From the NCBI RefSeq assembly GCF_963678635.1, contig NC_087071.1, positions 14,166,226 through 14,230,225 on the forward strand: a stretch of 64,000 nt of DNA, written 5' to 3'. Made by a program: the position numbers and the translations under genes. Positions 45,101 through 52,923 of this stretch are shown here, in pieces; positions within the stretch are counted from its first letter, which is position 1, and each line of letters opens with the position of its first letter. The notes under the pieces were generated by a model. That model was not told where the DNA came from. It searched no databases and saw only the letters and a list, made by a program, of their open reading frames with translations. The stretch comes from Symsagittifera roscoffensis. Lineage: Eukaryota; Xenacoelomorpha; Acoela; Convolutidae.

Positions 45101-45601
45101 AAATCGGCAAGGGAAACCGGAGAACTAGAGACAGAGGGCGAGAATCCTAAGAAACCACCTTTTGGACGAATCTTTGAATCGTATTTTGATCTGCCGAACC
45201 ACTATTCGAACAATATCGTTATAACGGACAGCGATTTCATACTCACAGAACGCACGTGCGCCATAGCGATAACGGCGGACGTAAGCTTCAAAACAGCACT
45301 AGCGGCCGACTTTAAAAGAGAGTACAAGAATATCGAGTTTTTGTGGAAACAGAGGCCGGGTGTAGGAGGAATGATAGCGTTGCCCCCTGTTGCATCACAG
45401 ATACCAGGGAAATATTTGTGTTTTTTGGTTACGAAAGCTACTGATAGGCAACACGTGAATCCGGAGAGCTTGGTATTGGCCTTGACTCGACTTAGGGATT
45501 TCCTGGTTGAGAGAGGTGTGACCTCTCTCTCTCGTTACCAGTTTATGATCCCAATAGAGGGAAGCTACACCCGAGAGAGTTGTACGCTCTTGTGCATGTG
45601 A
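42116..45601 (+). CDS. Integrase polyprotein with C-terminal macro-like domain (1161 aa)
   Basis: Residues 1-330 are low-complexity and include LSGES repeats (about 98-160). The integrase zinc-binding domain has H400, H405, C435 and C438. The catalytic core shows D466 (QIDHQ), D525 (QSDNG) and E561 (VERQNR), the D,D35E spacing. A basic C-terminal domain follows to about 735 (VGDYVWVF, KKWRGPFQI). Next comes an acidic stretch. The last 130 residues (about 1027-1155) have the pattern of macro domains of the TARG1/Poa1 type: TDSDFILTERTCAIAIT, DFKREYKNIEFLW, GMIALPP, YLCFLVTKAT, LALTRLRDFL and RGVTSLSRYQFMIPIEGS. The glycine-rich loop after the last strand is not typical. It shares the frame of the upstream ORFs; the TGA before it implies readthrough or a defective copy. 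It ends with TGA at 45599-45601. Confidence 0.9.
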   Translation: METMQRLTVTERTEKRPVSIRSRGVERDCRSIVNQLVTSMPKEVLLRTSFTEYGTLSQNQATEEVRIRSKSSFTRRVHFTDAKEEYEPSPDCSSVDETMSGESDTFEPVKDDLSEESNAFEPVQDILSGERLTRRPRGRILSGESGSKRPMDRVLSGESRNISNNLEYDVGESVDSSVDSGPQSGDNTSETTSNSDMSEIAIHSLLVDWKQRGLDRETHQDPDRDRYTSDEEGTVVDNAADELELIAVSKRPTRLLPHGTVVRTNLEPSVQEATPLKKIWCVKLMDDAHAPEIMSGQMNVVKTYLKARYRLSDLLRAQQNDRMTSSLKRWIEDGAPDKGDLEEDSYKILKQFYLKRKDLLYLNKDGIVACKRKEEDKVLYKYNSIVLPQLYQTELLFRSHDQMGHQGVDKVYNRIQKRFEWPGLKKACEKWIAACLSCQQAKDPRKLRFPLQSIESSGFNEVVQIDHQKICMTATGYNQVLVMIDHFTKYAEAAPCMTASAEETCDHLINVWIARHGCPITFQSDNGKAFVGDLTKELMKRSQVAQAHSTTYHPQTKGLVERQNRTLVSMLRVYCSRYMDDWDKHLPQVMGAYNSTEHSTTGISPHMMLTGHEKALPLTFFYPEYEGKRTAPQTYVRDVIRRQQDLNDLCRRNTQQAQIRQKRRFDKRTADAKAYSVGDYVWVFQEVVPPKGTKKLLKKWRGPFQITEVHQGGRFYRLSTGRAAHYENIKPHNASSEDWCIPADMQEGDYLIVDPACEVNERGTRDKNDGNEVVDDCDLPLDLELTERVEVDDENLPYAEEDWDCPEQTEFDKGIQPESPLTMETRQSKRGKNQKKYNPYGEDFVVDRIVVSDVIDSLVGLDEVAMLEEIDLVNDLDQDWIDDRSEPEVKFEPEAEQTHEQELTNLRVLEWLHDLPTDPKETILTIQDVDRDGVKYISHDNTESNWVAPDGPLRVPQSNLRLLDFGRSTGTSMDIFVRGVGVGLTHTENLIIKKLKSARETGELETEGENPKKPPFGRIFESYFDLPNHYSNNIVITDSDFILTERTCAIAITADVSFKTALAADFKREYKNIEFLWKQRPGVGGMIALPPVASQIPGKYLCFLVTKATDRQHVNPESLVLALTRLRDFLVERGVTSLSRYQFMIPIEGSYTRESCTLLCM
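42411..42680 (+). repeat. Internal copies of the polypurine-tract motif (TGTCCGGGGAG)
   Basis: Copies at 42411-42422 (TGTCCGGGGAGT), 42494-42505, 42536-42548, 42578-42590 (TTGTCCGGGGAGT) and a partial at 42663-42671. They encode repeated LSGES. The same 13-mer stands directly before the 3' LTR (55692-55704) and at 45042-45054. Confidence 0.85.
45042..45063 (+). promoter_or_regulatory. Candidate central polypurine tract
   Basis: TTGTCCGGGGAGT followed by GGGGGTAGGA, a purine run identical over 13 bases to the tract at the 3' LTR. Here it is read in a different frame (IFVRGVG) from the LSGES copies at 42.5 kb, so the identity is at nucleotide level. In lentiviruses a central copy of the tract primes a second plus strand; the same role here is inference. 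Confidence 0.5.
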
Positions 45602-46091
45602 TATTTTCAGAAACTGACATAGAAGTTTACTTACATAAAAAATACTATCTGAGTATATGCTAGGAAATGCATTCAGCGGTAAGTGATTTTTATTAAGTCA
45701 ACTTGATAGAGGTTAGGATTAAGCTTAGATTAGGATTAAGTTTTATGTTTTTATGTGATAGTGTAGGTGTGCGATGTTTATGTGTTTATGTTATATTATT
45801 GTCATAAAAGACCTGGGGCACTCCAGGTCATCAAGGTGACAGCGCACATTCGTGCTACTCTGACAAAGGTAAAGGTGGACGATCCACCTTGGTGCTAAAT
45901 TTTTAAATCGGAATTGAAAAGAGAATTTCAATGGAGAGTTTTAAAGAATTGAATGATGTTGTATCCAAAAGTGATGGTTCTAAGTCGCGACTTGTTTTTT
46001 AGATCTTGATTGATCGAAGATTGTTTATTGAATTCATTGAATCAAACGAAGAAATTACACGACACGACAAGAAGAATCAACACGAAAAGAA
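45602..46091 (+). promoter_or_regulatory. Spacer between the two long ORFs: splice-acceptor-like site and three hairpins
   Basis: Immediately after the stop of the first frame is TATTTTCAG|AAAC (45602-45610), which matches the nematode 3' splice consensus. Three hairpins follow: GACCTGG/CCAGGTC (45810-45829), GCAC/GTGC (45844-45855) and AAGGTGG/CCACCTT (45872-45890, five-base loop). The second ORF starts 200 bases later. The spacer could allow a spliced subgenomic RNA or internal initiation; no donor site was identified. Confidence 0.55.
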
Positions 46092-46559
46092 ATGGGTGAC
46101 ACTAACGAACTCATGGAATTCCTCTCAGCGAGTCTAGGAGCGACTCTAGACGAGATCTATCAGCGGCTGATCGATTGTGATTTTACACGAGAAGACCCGG
46201 GGTTGGCGATGTTTGTGGTCGCACTCCTCAATGCACTGGGAAGAGAGGGTCGATGGAATCGCCCTACGGAAGTCGTGTTGATGTTGGCCTTCGGTGAGTC
46301 CGGGACCGCCGAGAGAGGCCGAAACCGATTGATGAGATGGAGGCGCAAAGAAATGTCTGGCCACGACCTGGCTCGTGAGCCGGGACTAGGTGAGCAAAGG
46401 GACCACCGGCTAGGTGAGATGCCCTTACCCGCCCAACCTGCGCAGCCACTAATCGGAGCGAAGAGACAGCGTGATGGGCCAGGCCCGTCACACTCGGTCG
46501 ACTCTCCAACAGCTGCTCCTCCCCTGAAGAGAGTGAGAGTGAGCGAGATAGAGATCTAG
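46092..46559 (+). CDS. Second ORF, N-terminal segment (155 aa)
   Basis: First ATG of the second long frame. Residues 1-80 look globular and helical (ELMEFLSASLGATLDEIYQ, MLAFGESGTAERGRNRLMRW), followed by a Pro/Gln/Arg-rich linker. It ends at TAG 46557-46559, but the frame continues with coiled-coil sequence, so this is the beginning of a larger protein. I recognise no family; a DNA- or RNA-binding structural role is possible but unsupported. Confidence 0.7.
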   Translation: MGDTNELMEFLSASLGATLDEIYQRLIDCDFTREDPGLAMFVVALLNALGREGRWNRPTEVVLMLAFGESGTAERGRNRLMRWRRKEMSGHDLAREPGLGEQRDHRLGEMPLPAQPAQPLIGAKRQRDGPGPSHSVDSPTAAPPLKRVRVSEIEI

Positions 46560-46985
46560 ACGTCGGAAACGATTGAGACACTGGAGAAAAAGGAGAGGGA
46601 TCGGAGTGAGCTGTGTGCCAAACTTCAGGAGTACAGGGCCATAGCTCGGGAGAGAGACGAATGAAAAAAGAAATTTGAAGATCTGCAGGTGGCCTACAAG
46701 GAGGATGAGATAAAGCACCTGAAGGAGCTGTATATGGCGAAGGTGAGCCAAGCGTCACCGGAAGTCCTGGCGAGCATGAGACCCTCGGAGGGATCTAACG
46801 ACACACGCCCCAAGACAACAGCGCAGGAGCTGTGCGCATCGAGAGGACCTGAGGTTCTGGATTTGCGTGCATCAAGGGGGACCGAGGCTCCTCAGCAGAC
46901 GAGACCGTCTGCTTCGAATCAGAGGTTCACGATACCAGACCCTTCGGAAAACCTATCTAGCTCCTCAATTCCAGGAATCATTTAA
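46560..46985 (+). CDS. Second ORF, coiled-coil segment, interrupted
   Basis: Same frame as the preceding segment. It encodes a heptad-like charged helix (ETLEKKERDRSELCAKLQEY) that is cut by a TGA at 46662-46664 and resumes (KKKFEDLQVAYKEDEIKHLK), then a Ser/Pro/Gly-rich linker. The frame ends at 46985, while coding continues in the frame one base over from about 46960, so there is an indel or a frameshift site near 46950-46980. The uninterrupted helix across the TGA shows the segments belong to one protein. Confidence 0.7.
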
Positions 46986-49900
46986 CCAAGTGGCCAGAGC
47001 CGCAATGGATGAAATCAACAGAGGCACTGAGCGGACACTGGCTAGGATCGTTCCTTCCCAGCGTCGTGATCATTCATCAGATGGCTCGGAGCGAGCATCC
47101 CGCACGATAGCGTGCTCTGCGCCTGGTGGAGTCTTTGAGAAGTCTCGCGTGGTAGATATCAGGAAGAATCTGATGACACGTCATCAGTTCACGCAAGTGC
47201 CAGCCGAGCATCCTCGAGCCTGCTTGAATGACATGAGCTGGAACCCCGCCACGAGCGACCAAGTAATTCCCCCAGGGAGTCGCCATTTGATCATTGGAGA
47301 CAGTCTGGTGAGAGATCTGAATGAGATCTTCGTCTATGGTCAGACTACCACTCTGTCCTTTGGAGGAGCCTCAGTGGCTCAAGTTATCAAAATGATGGAG
47401 TTCCAGGGCGAGGATCATCTGGATACATTAATAATAATGCTGGGGACTAATGACGTCTCGAGAGCCCCCGTAACTCCAGAGAACAAGTGGGAACCTCTAT
47501 TGGTGTGTCTTTTGAACGAATTGAAAGAAAAGTATAGACCCAAGCTCGTGATCCTGTGTACGATACCACCAAATCCTTTGGTGGGCACTATAGCTGCAGA
47601 TTTCATGAATGGCAACGTGACGCGGTGGAATGAAATGACCCGCAGTCTGGTGAGAAACAATCCTGGCGAGTTGCGACTCCTGGATCTTGAAAATATGCTA
47701 CGCATGACTGATCACATCGAGCTCACCAGATATGGAGTGCACTTCAACAGCCAACGAGGGAGGCATTGGATTAACGATGTGTTTCAGACGCAGTTGAGAG
47801 AAGTGGAGCAAGAGTCGAGGGCGACCGCTTCTTTGGCTCGGACCAATTTGACCGGAGGGAGTAGAATAAGGGCAACCGTGCCCGAATCCCTCGCCAACCG
47901 CCTAGGGCCCTTGGCAACGGAGACGGTTGGAGCCGTAGCCGTCGCTCCGAGCTCAAACGTGAGAGACAGGCTGGGGACTGCTCCTCCTCCCAGGCCGCAG
48001 TCGATTGGAAGCCGACTCGGCAGATCGGTGGAACAGAGTAATAGGAACAACTCCCAGACCGCGTCTTGGAGGAATGATTCGCCTGCCACGACAAATCCTG
48101 CTTCGACGGCAGGACCGTCTACAAGTACCGTGCCAGCGGAGGGAATTGAATCTGGCAGCAGGTTGCTTTGGAATGGATCAGATCCCAGCCATTGGGGTCA
48201 GTATAAGACGGACATTTCGGCGAAGTTGAATATGAATACCCTGACGTGTCGGGAAGATGCGATGAGAATGACTGGCGGTGAAAGTCCCACAGTGTCGCGA
48301 CTTTATCGGATACCGGGCGTGGATTGGCTGCTAGCAGAGCAGGAGAGATTCAGCTCCTCGACCTCACTCCGACATGCGGACCTGGATGGATTGCCTCATG
48401 ACAATACCTTTGGACCTTTAAACACCCGGTCGCTCACCGACGTTCGAGATAGGACCCGGGAAAGGACACCACCTGTGCGCAAGGGCAAGTTCCAGACGGA
48501 GAACAAGCCCAACAACAAACATCACAAGATGTATAGACAATTCGCTAAACCACCCGGTCAGACGCCGGGCGAGTATTCGAGGGATTACCCCCGAACTACA
48601 ACAGTGGTTGGAGACGATAAGAGATATGGGAACCTGAAGGCCCCAATAGGCGATGGCCTTTTTGCAGCTTATGATCCCTTGGACATGAAGGCTGCCAAGT
48701 ATCTGGTTGTGGCCGGCTCCGATTATCTCTATACACCCCGTTCTCTATTTTGGCCCGATGTGATTTTCTTAACGGCGCCTAAACTGGACTGGGGACAGGC
48801 GATAGGCATGATGATAAGTGTACGGAGAGTGGTCAGCATGGAACCGCAGGTGATAGTGGTTGCAGGCTCGAATGATCATCTACAAAGCAGAGGCTTATTG
48901 TCACGTCTGACGGATGGATCGATCCCGAGTAACGAAGTTATAGGGGAAGCGATAATGACACTGCTCTCGGCGATGGCCGAGGTAGAGGCAGCAGCGAGAC
49001 AACGTTTCACCATGAATGTGGTGAAGGTGATCTTCGTATTGTCGCCAGGCTACGCTGCGTTGCCTGAACCCCTTCAATTTGTGTACACGATGGTCACGAC
49101 GATAGCAGAGGGGATATTTAACGTGATAATTCCTGCCCCAAACAGAGTGGTGGACCCGGACAATTATTATCCGTCCCGATCTGAGCTTCCCGCTGTTTGG
49201 GCTGACATCTCGAATGCCATACAGGGACTCAGAGATTGTAGCACAACTCGGTTGGTGCTAGATGAAGTTCTGGGGTTGGAGCTGTCCAACTTCGCAAGAT
49301 TGTTGAAGCTAAGACCAGGGGTAGGTGACGATCATCTGTTAGTACAACAGGTGGCTGATGATCTCTGGTTCAGACAGATGGATCATGCAGAGAATGAGCA
49401 GGGAAGGATGATCAGGAAGAACATGACGTCAGCAGAGGAGGACCTCATGGCAATGGCTTTGCGTACGAAGCCACACAACAACATATGGTTGTATCTGTCA
49501 CCGAGGCTGTGCACCTTGGGTGAAGACGCGTTTGAGCATGCGCCGGCAATAATTAAAGAGATACACGCGTATCTGAAGAATCTAGTTAATGCCCGGGAGT
49601 TGGCTGGAGGAAAGATGTTGAAACTGATGCAAGACGTAAACACGATGTCGCTGGACAAGTTCCAAGCTGACGTGCTGGCCACGAAAGCACAGTACGAACG
49701 ATCGGATGCTATCTTGGGTGGAATGGGAGTGGGATGGACGCCATCTTTCCTATCGACGTGCTATCCGAGGGCATCTAGGAACCTGATCGCGAGTTTCGTC
49801 AAAGACATCAGGAAGTTGTCGATTGGCCTGGTGCTAGCCTTATACGTGACATTTGGTCATGAAAACTTTGTGAAAGGACCGGCAAACCTCTTTACCCAAG

Positions 49901-52900
49901 CGTTGGCCGATTTGAGATTGGATGGACTCCTGACCCTGATTGCCATGACCTATGGTCGACTGGGAGACTTGCTTGTGCTATTGCGTTACCCTGAACAACT
50001 GCAGGGACCCAGTCGTGAGTTCAATGCACAGTTGGAAACCGCCTCGCTCAAGAAGATGAAAGACTGGAGGACTCTCCTACTTCAATACCTCCTGCAACAG
50101 AACAGAAGCGTCACAGGAGAGGACAAAGTGGCGACGAACGCAAGCGAATGTAAACAGTATTGTGGCATGCCCTTACTAACAGACTTAGCTGTCATGATGC
50201 GGATTGATCCGTTGGCTCTGGTCCACGGACTGAGGGAATTCGTCACAGTGGTGTATGGACCGGTGATGTCTTTTGCGTTCCCGGATGTGCAAGTTAAAGC
50301 GTACAGGAATTCAGTGTTGTACGTCAACCTGGTCTCAGTAGTGGATTGTTCCGTGCTGAATTGGGTAGAGCAGAGTGAACTGAGAAAGCTGGCTAGCGAT
50401 GATAGGCTGTTCGGAAGAACAGCAGAGCCAGGTTGGGTGTTGATGGACTTCAACAACCACTTCAAATGCCGAATGGGCCGTGAGGATCTGTCCCACATCC
50501 AGTTTAACCCAAAACTCTGGAATCTGAGACCAGTGGTGAAAGATACGGGAGAGGCTGTGGTAGTACCTCAATTGCCGGGAGCCTATGCCCATGCAAAAGA
50601 GAATCAACAAACATGGCTTCCTGGGTCCAGGCCGCTGCCGGACCAATGCCATCGATATCCACCGATAAGGAGGATGTTGTTGGGAGTCACATCTCCCATC
50701 ATTGCCCCTCGTATCGGAGCAGCTCGTGACGCGGAGAAGAGAATGCTGAAGTGGAGTGGAGGGATGGAGCCGCGCTTCATCAGCTGGAACGTTGCTGCCG
50801 CGCATACGTTCGACTTCTCATTTCCCGATGCCTGGAGCAGGAAAAAGATCAAAGCACTACCCTCCAGGAGACCAGAGGTCTCGGCTGAAACGTGGAACGA
50901 AGTGTATTCTTCCGCGGATGACTTATCGAGACTGAAGTGGTCAGGAGAAGCGAAGGTAGTGATGCAGGAGGTGGCAAGAGAGAGCAGAGGAGGCTCATAT
51001 ATAACGATAGAAGACCTGGCCCCACATGGCGAGGAGTTAGTAGAGTTCCTGGTCGATGATGAATTGTTTTATCATGCAGGAGATATGGCCGTACCGGCTC
51101 GGCCGGATTCGGGCGCAGACGCACGACAAGGACCCTCGGGACCTAGGCCGAAACCTGATGCGGACGACGATGAATTAATGGATCAGGACGATAACGATGA
51201 TGAGACCGGAAGTAAGACGGAGAAACCGGGAGAGACCGATCTAGGAGCGTTGGAAAGGGACTTGCTAGAGTACCGGTTCAGTGAAGATGACGATGGGGAA
51301 GTCGATGGGAGTTTATTGTTAATGGCACCATCGTCCTTCATGTCTCCTACAAAGGAGGCGTCGGCCGATCTATCTCCTATAGACCCAATAAGCCAGGCTA
51401 GAGAGTGCCGAAACAGGGACCCGCAGAAACTGCTTTATGAATCACCAAGGAGGAGGAAAATCGAAGAGTCAATGAAGATATCGTTCCTCAGCACATTACC
51501 AGAAGAAGAATGGGAAAGATATCAAATGGAATTGGAAGGCAAGACAGGAGCAATCTGGAGCCGAGTAAACTTCATGGAGAAATCTTGGGACGTGATAAGG
51601 CGATATGGGACGCAGTCCATAATGAAGGTGGGATTGAACCAACCCATTATGCGTGAGGTCCTGGAGAAAATAGTGAGCTCCATGGGGTCGGATGTTCTGA
51701 CCGAGTCAGTAACAGAAGACAGTGCCGATGATCAGAATGTTGCAAAGAAATTACCTGTCAGACGAGCCAGGAAAGGGCTGAAGCGACTAAAAGGGAAGAC
51801 AGGAAGTCGAGCCATGAACCCGAGAGTGGTGAAGTCAAGAGCCAACGCAGTGGTGACCTCGTTAACGAGCGCAGGTCGTTCAGGCGAGAGCGGGCAGGGA
51901 GATAGTACAACGCTGACAGGGGGAGAAAAAGAGAATCTGATACCCCCTATGCTCTTGGCAGGTCTGACCGTAACCGCCACAAGGTCGAAGAAGACGGCGC
52001 GAACCCTGGCAGACACTAAGTTAGAGATGGAAGTAATCAGTCAATGTGGATCTGGAGAACTTGAAGATTACAGGCCCTCGCGAATCAACATGGCCAAGTT
52101 GAAACTGGAAGGACAACTCGACGTGGTCGAGTACAGTCGAATAACTGTGCCGGAATCGGTCCACATGGGAGATCCGGCAGGGGGCTATGTGGAGATGTTG
52201 AAAGCGAGGAACTCCGCGAGAGGGCACCTGATGGCTTGGAGCGAGAAGAGAGCCATGCAAGAATATTTGAAGGGGCTCACGGAGAACTCTAACTTCAATC
52301 GAAAAGAGTATGGCACAGTAATGTCATCAGAAGCGAACGAAATTGGATTGGAAAAACTGCTAGAGATTTCTTGGAGGGCGGCCCTCCAGAAATACTTCGA
52401 TGAGACGATGAATGCACCTGCGACTGTGGCAGCATACCTGGCTCATCCTTGCGTGAGAACTGATCTGCAAGTACGACTGGCTTGGTGCTTGATGGGCATC
52501 AAAAAGGCGGAGTATGAAGCCAGTAATGACTTGAAATCACGAGAACAGGAGCTAGAATTGATGGAAGCTCTGCGAGCATTGATCTCAAAAGACGATTCAG
52601 CGATAGCATGGGCTAAGCGAAAGGATGCCCTTTGCTTTGTCAGGTTCGTGGTGGATCGCATCCCCACTCCTGTGTTGGGAGAATGTGTAAAGATCATTCG
52701 GCAAAAGGGAGTTGATTGCGAAAGGAACTTCCTTAGGGCTCTCCTAGAGCTATATCAGGACATGCCATTGACCGTGCCAAGCAAGGAGTCGAATGATATG
52801 GAAAGCTATCGCAAGTTGGAGGAAGTGAGAAGATACTCCAACAAAGAATTGAAAGTGAGTCGAGACTTGATTGAAGCGGTCAGAGGACAAAAAGAGTTTG

Positions 52901-52923
52901 CAACACTGGGGAAACTGAAGTAG
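46867..52923 (+). CDS. Second ORF, main body: SGNH hydrolase plus second SGNH-like domain (2018 aa)
   Basis: Open for 2018 residues; real coding probably starts near 46960, not at the first ATG. Residues about 139-310 form an SGNH (GDSL-type) esterase fold: block I IIGDSLVRDL with the nucleophile S146, block III LGTND at 192-196, and block V YGVHFN with H292. The usual Asp three residues before that His is Tyr. Residues about 612-785 repeat the layout: VVAGSD at 615-619 in place of GDS and VVAGSND at 664-670. It lacks the Ser in the normal position, so it is probably inactive. From 786 to 1410 there is a long helical region I cannot assign. About 1415-1475 is acidic (DADDDELMDQDDNDDE), and the rest is charged. 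No transmembrane segment or signal peptide is visible, so it is not an envelope. It ends at TAG 52921-52923 with the frame continuing. Confidence 0.85.
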   Translation: MHQGGPRLLSRRDRLLRIRGSRYQTLRKTYLAPQFQESFNQVARAAMDEINRGTERTLARIVPSQRRDHSSDGSERASRTIACSAPGGVFEKSRVVDIRKNLMTRHQFTQVPAEHPRACLNDMSWNPATSDQVIPPGSRHLIIGDSLVRDLNEIFVYGQTTTLSFGGASVAQVIKMMEFQGEDHLDTLIIMLGTNDVSRAPVTPENKWEPLLVCLLNELKEKYRPKLVILCTIPPNPLVGTIAADFMNGNVTRWNEMTRSLVRNNPGELRLLDLENMLRMTDHIELTRYGVHFNSQRGRHWINDVFQTQLREVEQESRATASLARTNLTGGSRIRATVPESLANRLGPLATETVGAVAVAPSSNVRDRLGTAPPPRPQSIGSRLGRSVEQSNRNNSQTASWRNDSPATTNPASTAGPSTSTVPAEGIESGSRLLWNGSDPSHWGQYKTDISAKLNMNTLTCREDAMRMTGGESPTVSRLYRIPGVDWLLAEQERFSSSTSLRHADLDGLPHDNTFGPLNTRSLTDVRDRTRERTPPVRKGKFQTENKPNNKHHKMYRQFAKPPGQTPGEYSRDYPRTTTVVGDDKRYGNLKAPIGDGLFAAYDPLDMKAAKYLVVAGSDYLYTPRSLFWPDVIFLTAPKLDWGQAIGMMISVRRVVSMEPQVIVVAGSNDHLQSRGLLSRLTDGSIPSNEVIGEAIMTLLSAMAEVEAAARQRFTMNVVKVIFVLSPGYAALPEPLQFVYTMVTTIAEGIFNVIIPAPNRVVDPDNYYPSRSELPAVWADISNAIQGLRDCSTTRLVLDEVLGLELSNFARLLKLRPGVGDDHLLVQQVADDLWFRQMDHAENEQGRMIRKNMTSAEEDLMAMALRTKPHNNIWLYLSPRLCTLGEDAFEHAPAIIKEIHAYLKNLVNARELAGGKMLKLMQDVNTMSLDKFQADVLATKAQYERSDAILGGMGVGWTPSFLSTCYPRASRNLIASFVKDIRKLSIGLVLALYVTFGHENFVKGPANLFTQALADLRLDGLLTLIAMTYGRLGDLLVLLRYPEQLQGPSREFNAQLETASLKKMKDWRTLLLQYLLQQNRSVTGEDKVATNASECKQYCGMPLLTDLAVMMRIDPLALVHGLREFVTVVYGPVMSFAFPDVQVKAYRNSVLYVNLVSVVDCSVLNWVEQSELRKLASDDRLFGRTAEPGWVLMDFNNHFKCRMGREDLSHIQFNPKLWNLRPVVKDTGEAVVVPQLPGAYAHAKENQQTWLPGSRPLPDQCHRYPPIRRMLLGVTSPIIAPRIGAARDAEKRMLKWSGGMEPRFISWNVAAAHTFDFSFPDAWSRKKIKALPSRRPEVSAETWNEVYSSADDLSRLKWSGEAKVVMQEVARESRGGSYITIEDLAPHGEELVEFLVDDELFYHAGDMAVPARPDSGADARQGPSGPRPKPDADDDELMDQDDNDDETGSKTEKPGETDLGALERDLLEYRFSEDDDGEVDGSLLLMAPSSFMSPTKEASADLSPIDPISQARECRNRDPQKLLYESPRRRKIEESMKISFLSTLPEEEWERYQMELEGKTGAIWSRVNFMEKSWDVIRRYGTQSIMKVGLNQPIMREVLEKIVSSMGSDVLTESVTEDSADDQNVAKKLPVRRARKGLKRLKGKTGSRAMNPRVVKSRANAVVTSLTSAGRSGESGQGDSTTLTGGEKENLIPPMLLAGLTVTATRSKKTARTLADTKLEMEVISQCGSGELEDYRPSRINMAKLKLEGQLDVVEYSRITVPESVHMGDPAGGYVEMLKARNSARGHLMAWSEKRAMQEYLKGLTENSNFNRKEYGTVMSSEANEIGLEKLLEISWRAALQKYFDETMNAPATVAAYLAHPCVRTDLQVRLAWCLMGIKKAEYEASNDLKSREQELELMEALRALISKDDSAIAWAKRKDALCFVRFVVDRIPTPVLGECVKIIRQKGVDCERNFLRALLELYQDMPLTVPSKESNDMESYRKLEEVRRYSNKELKVSRDLIEAVRGQKEFATLGKLK

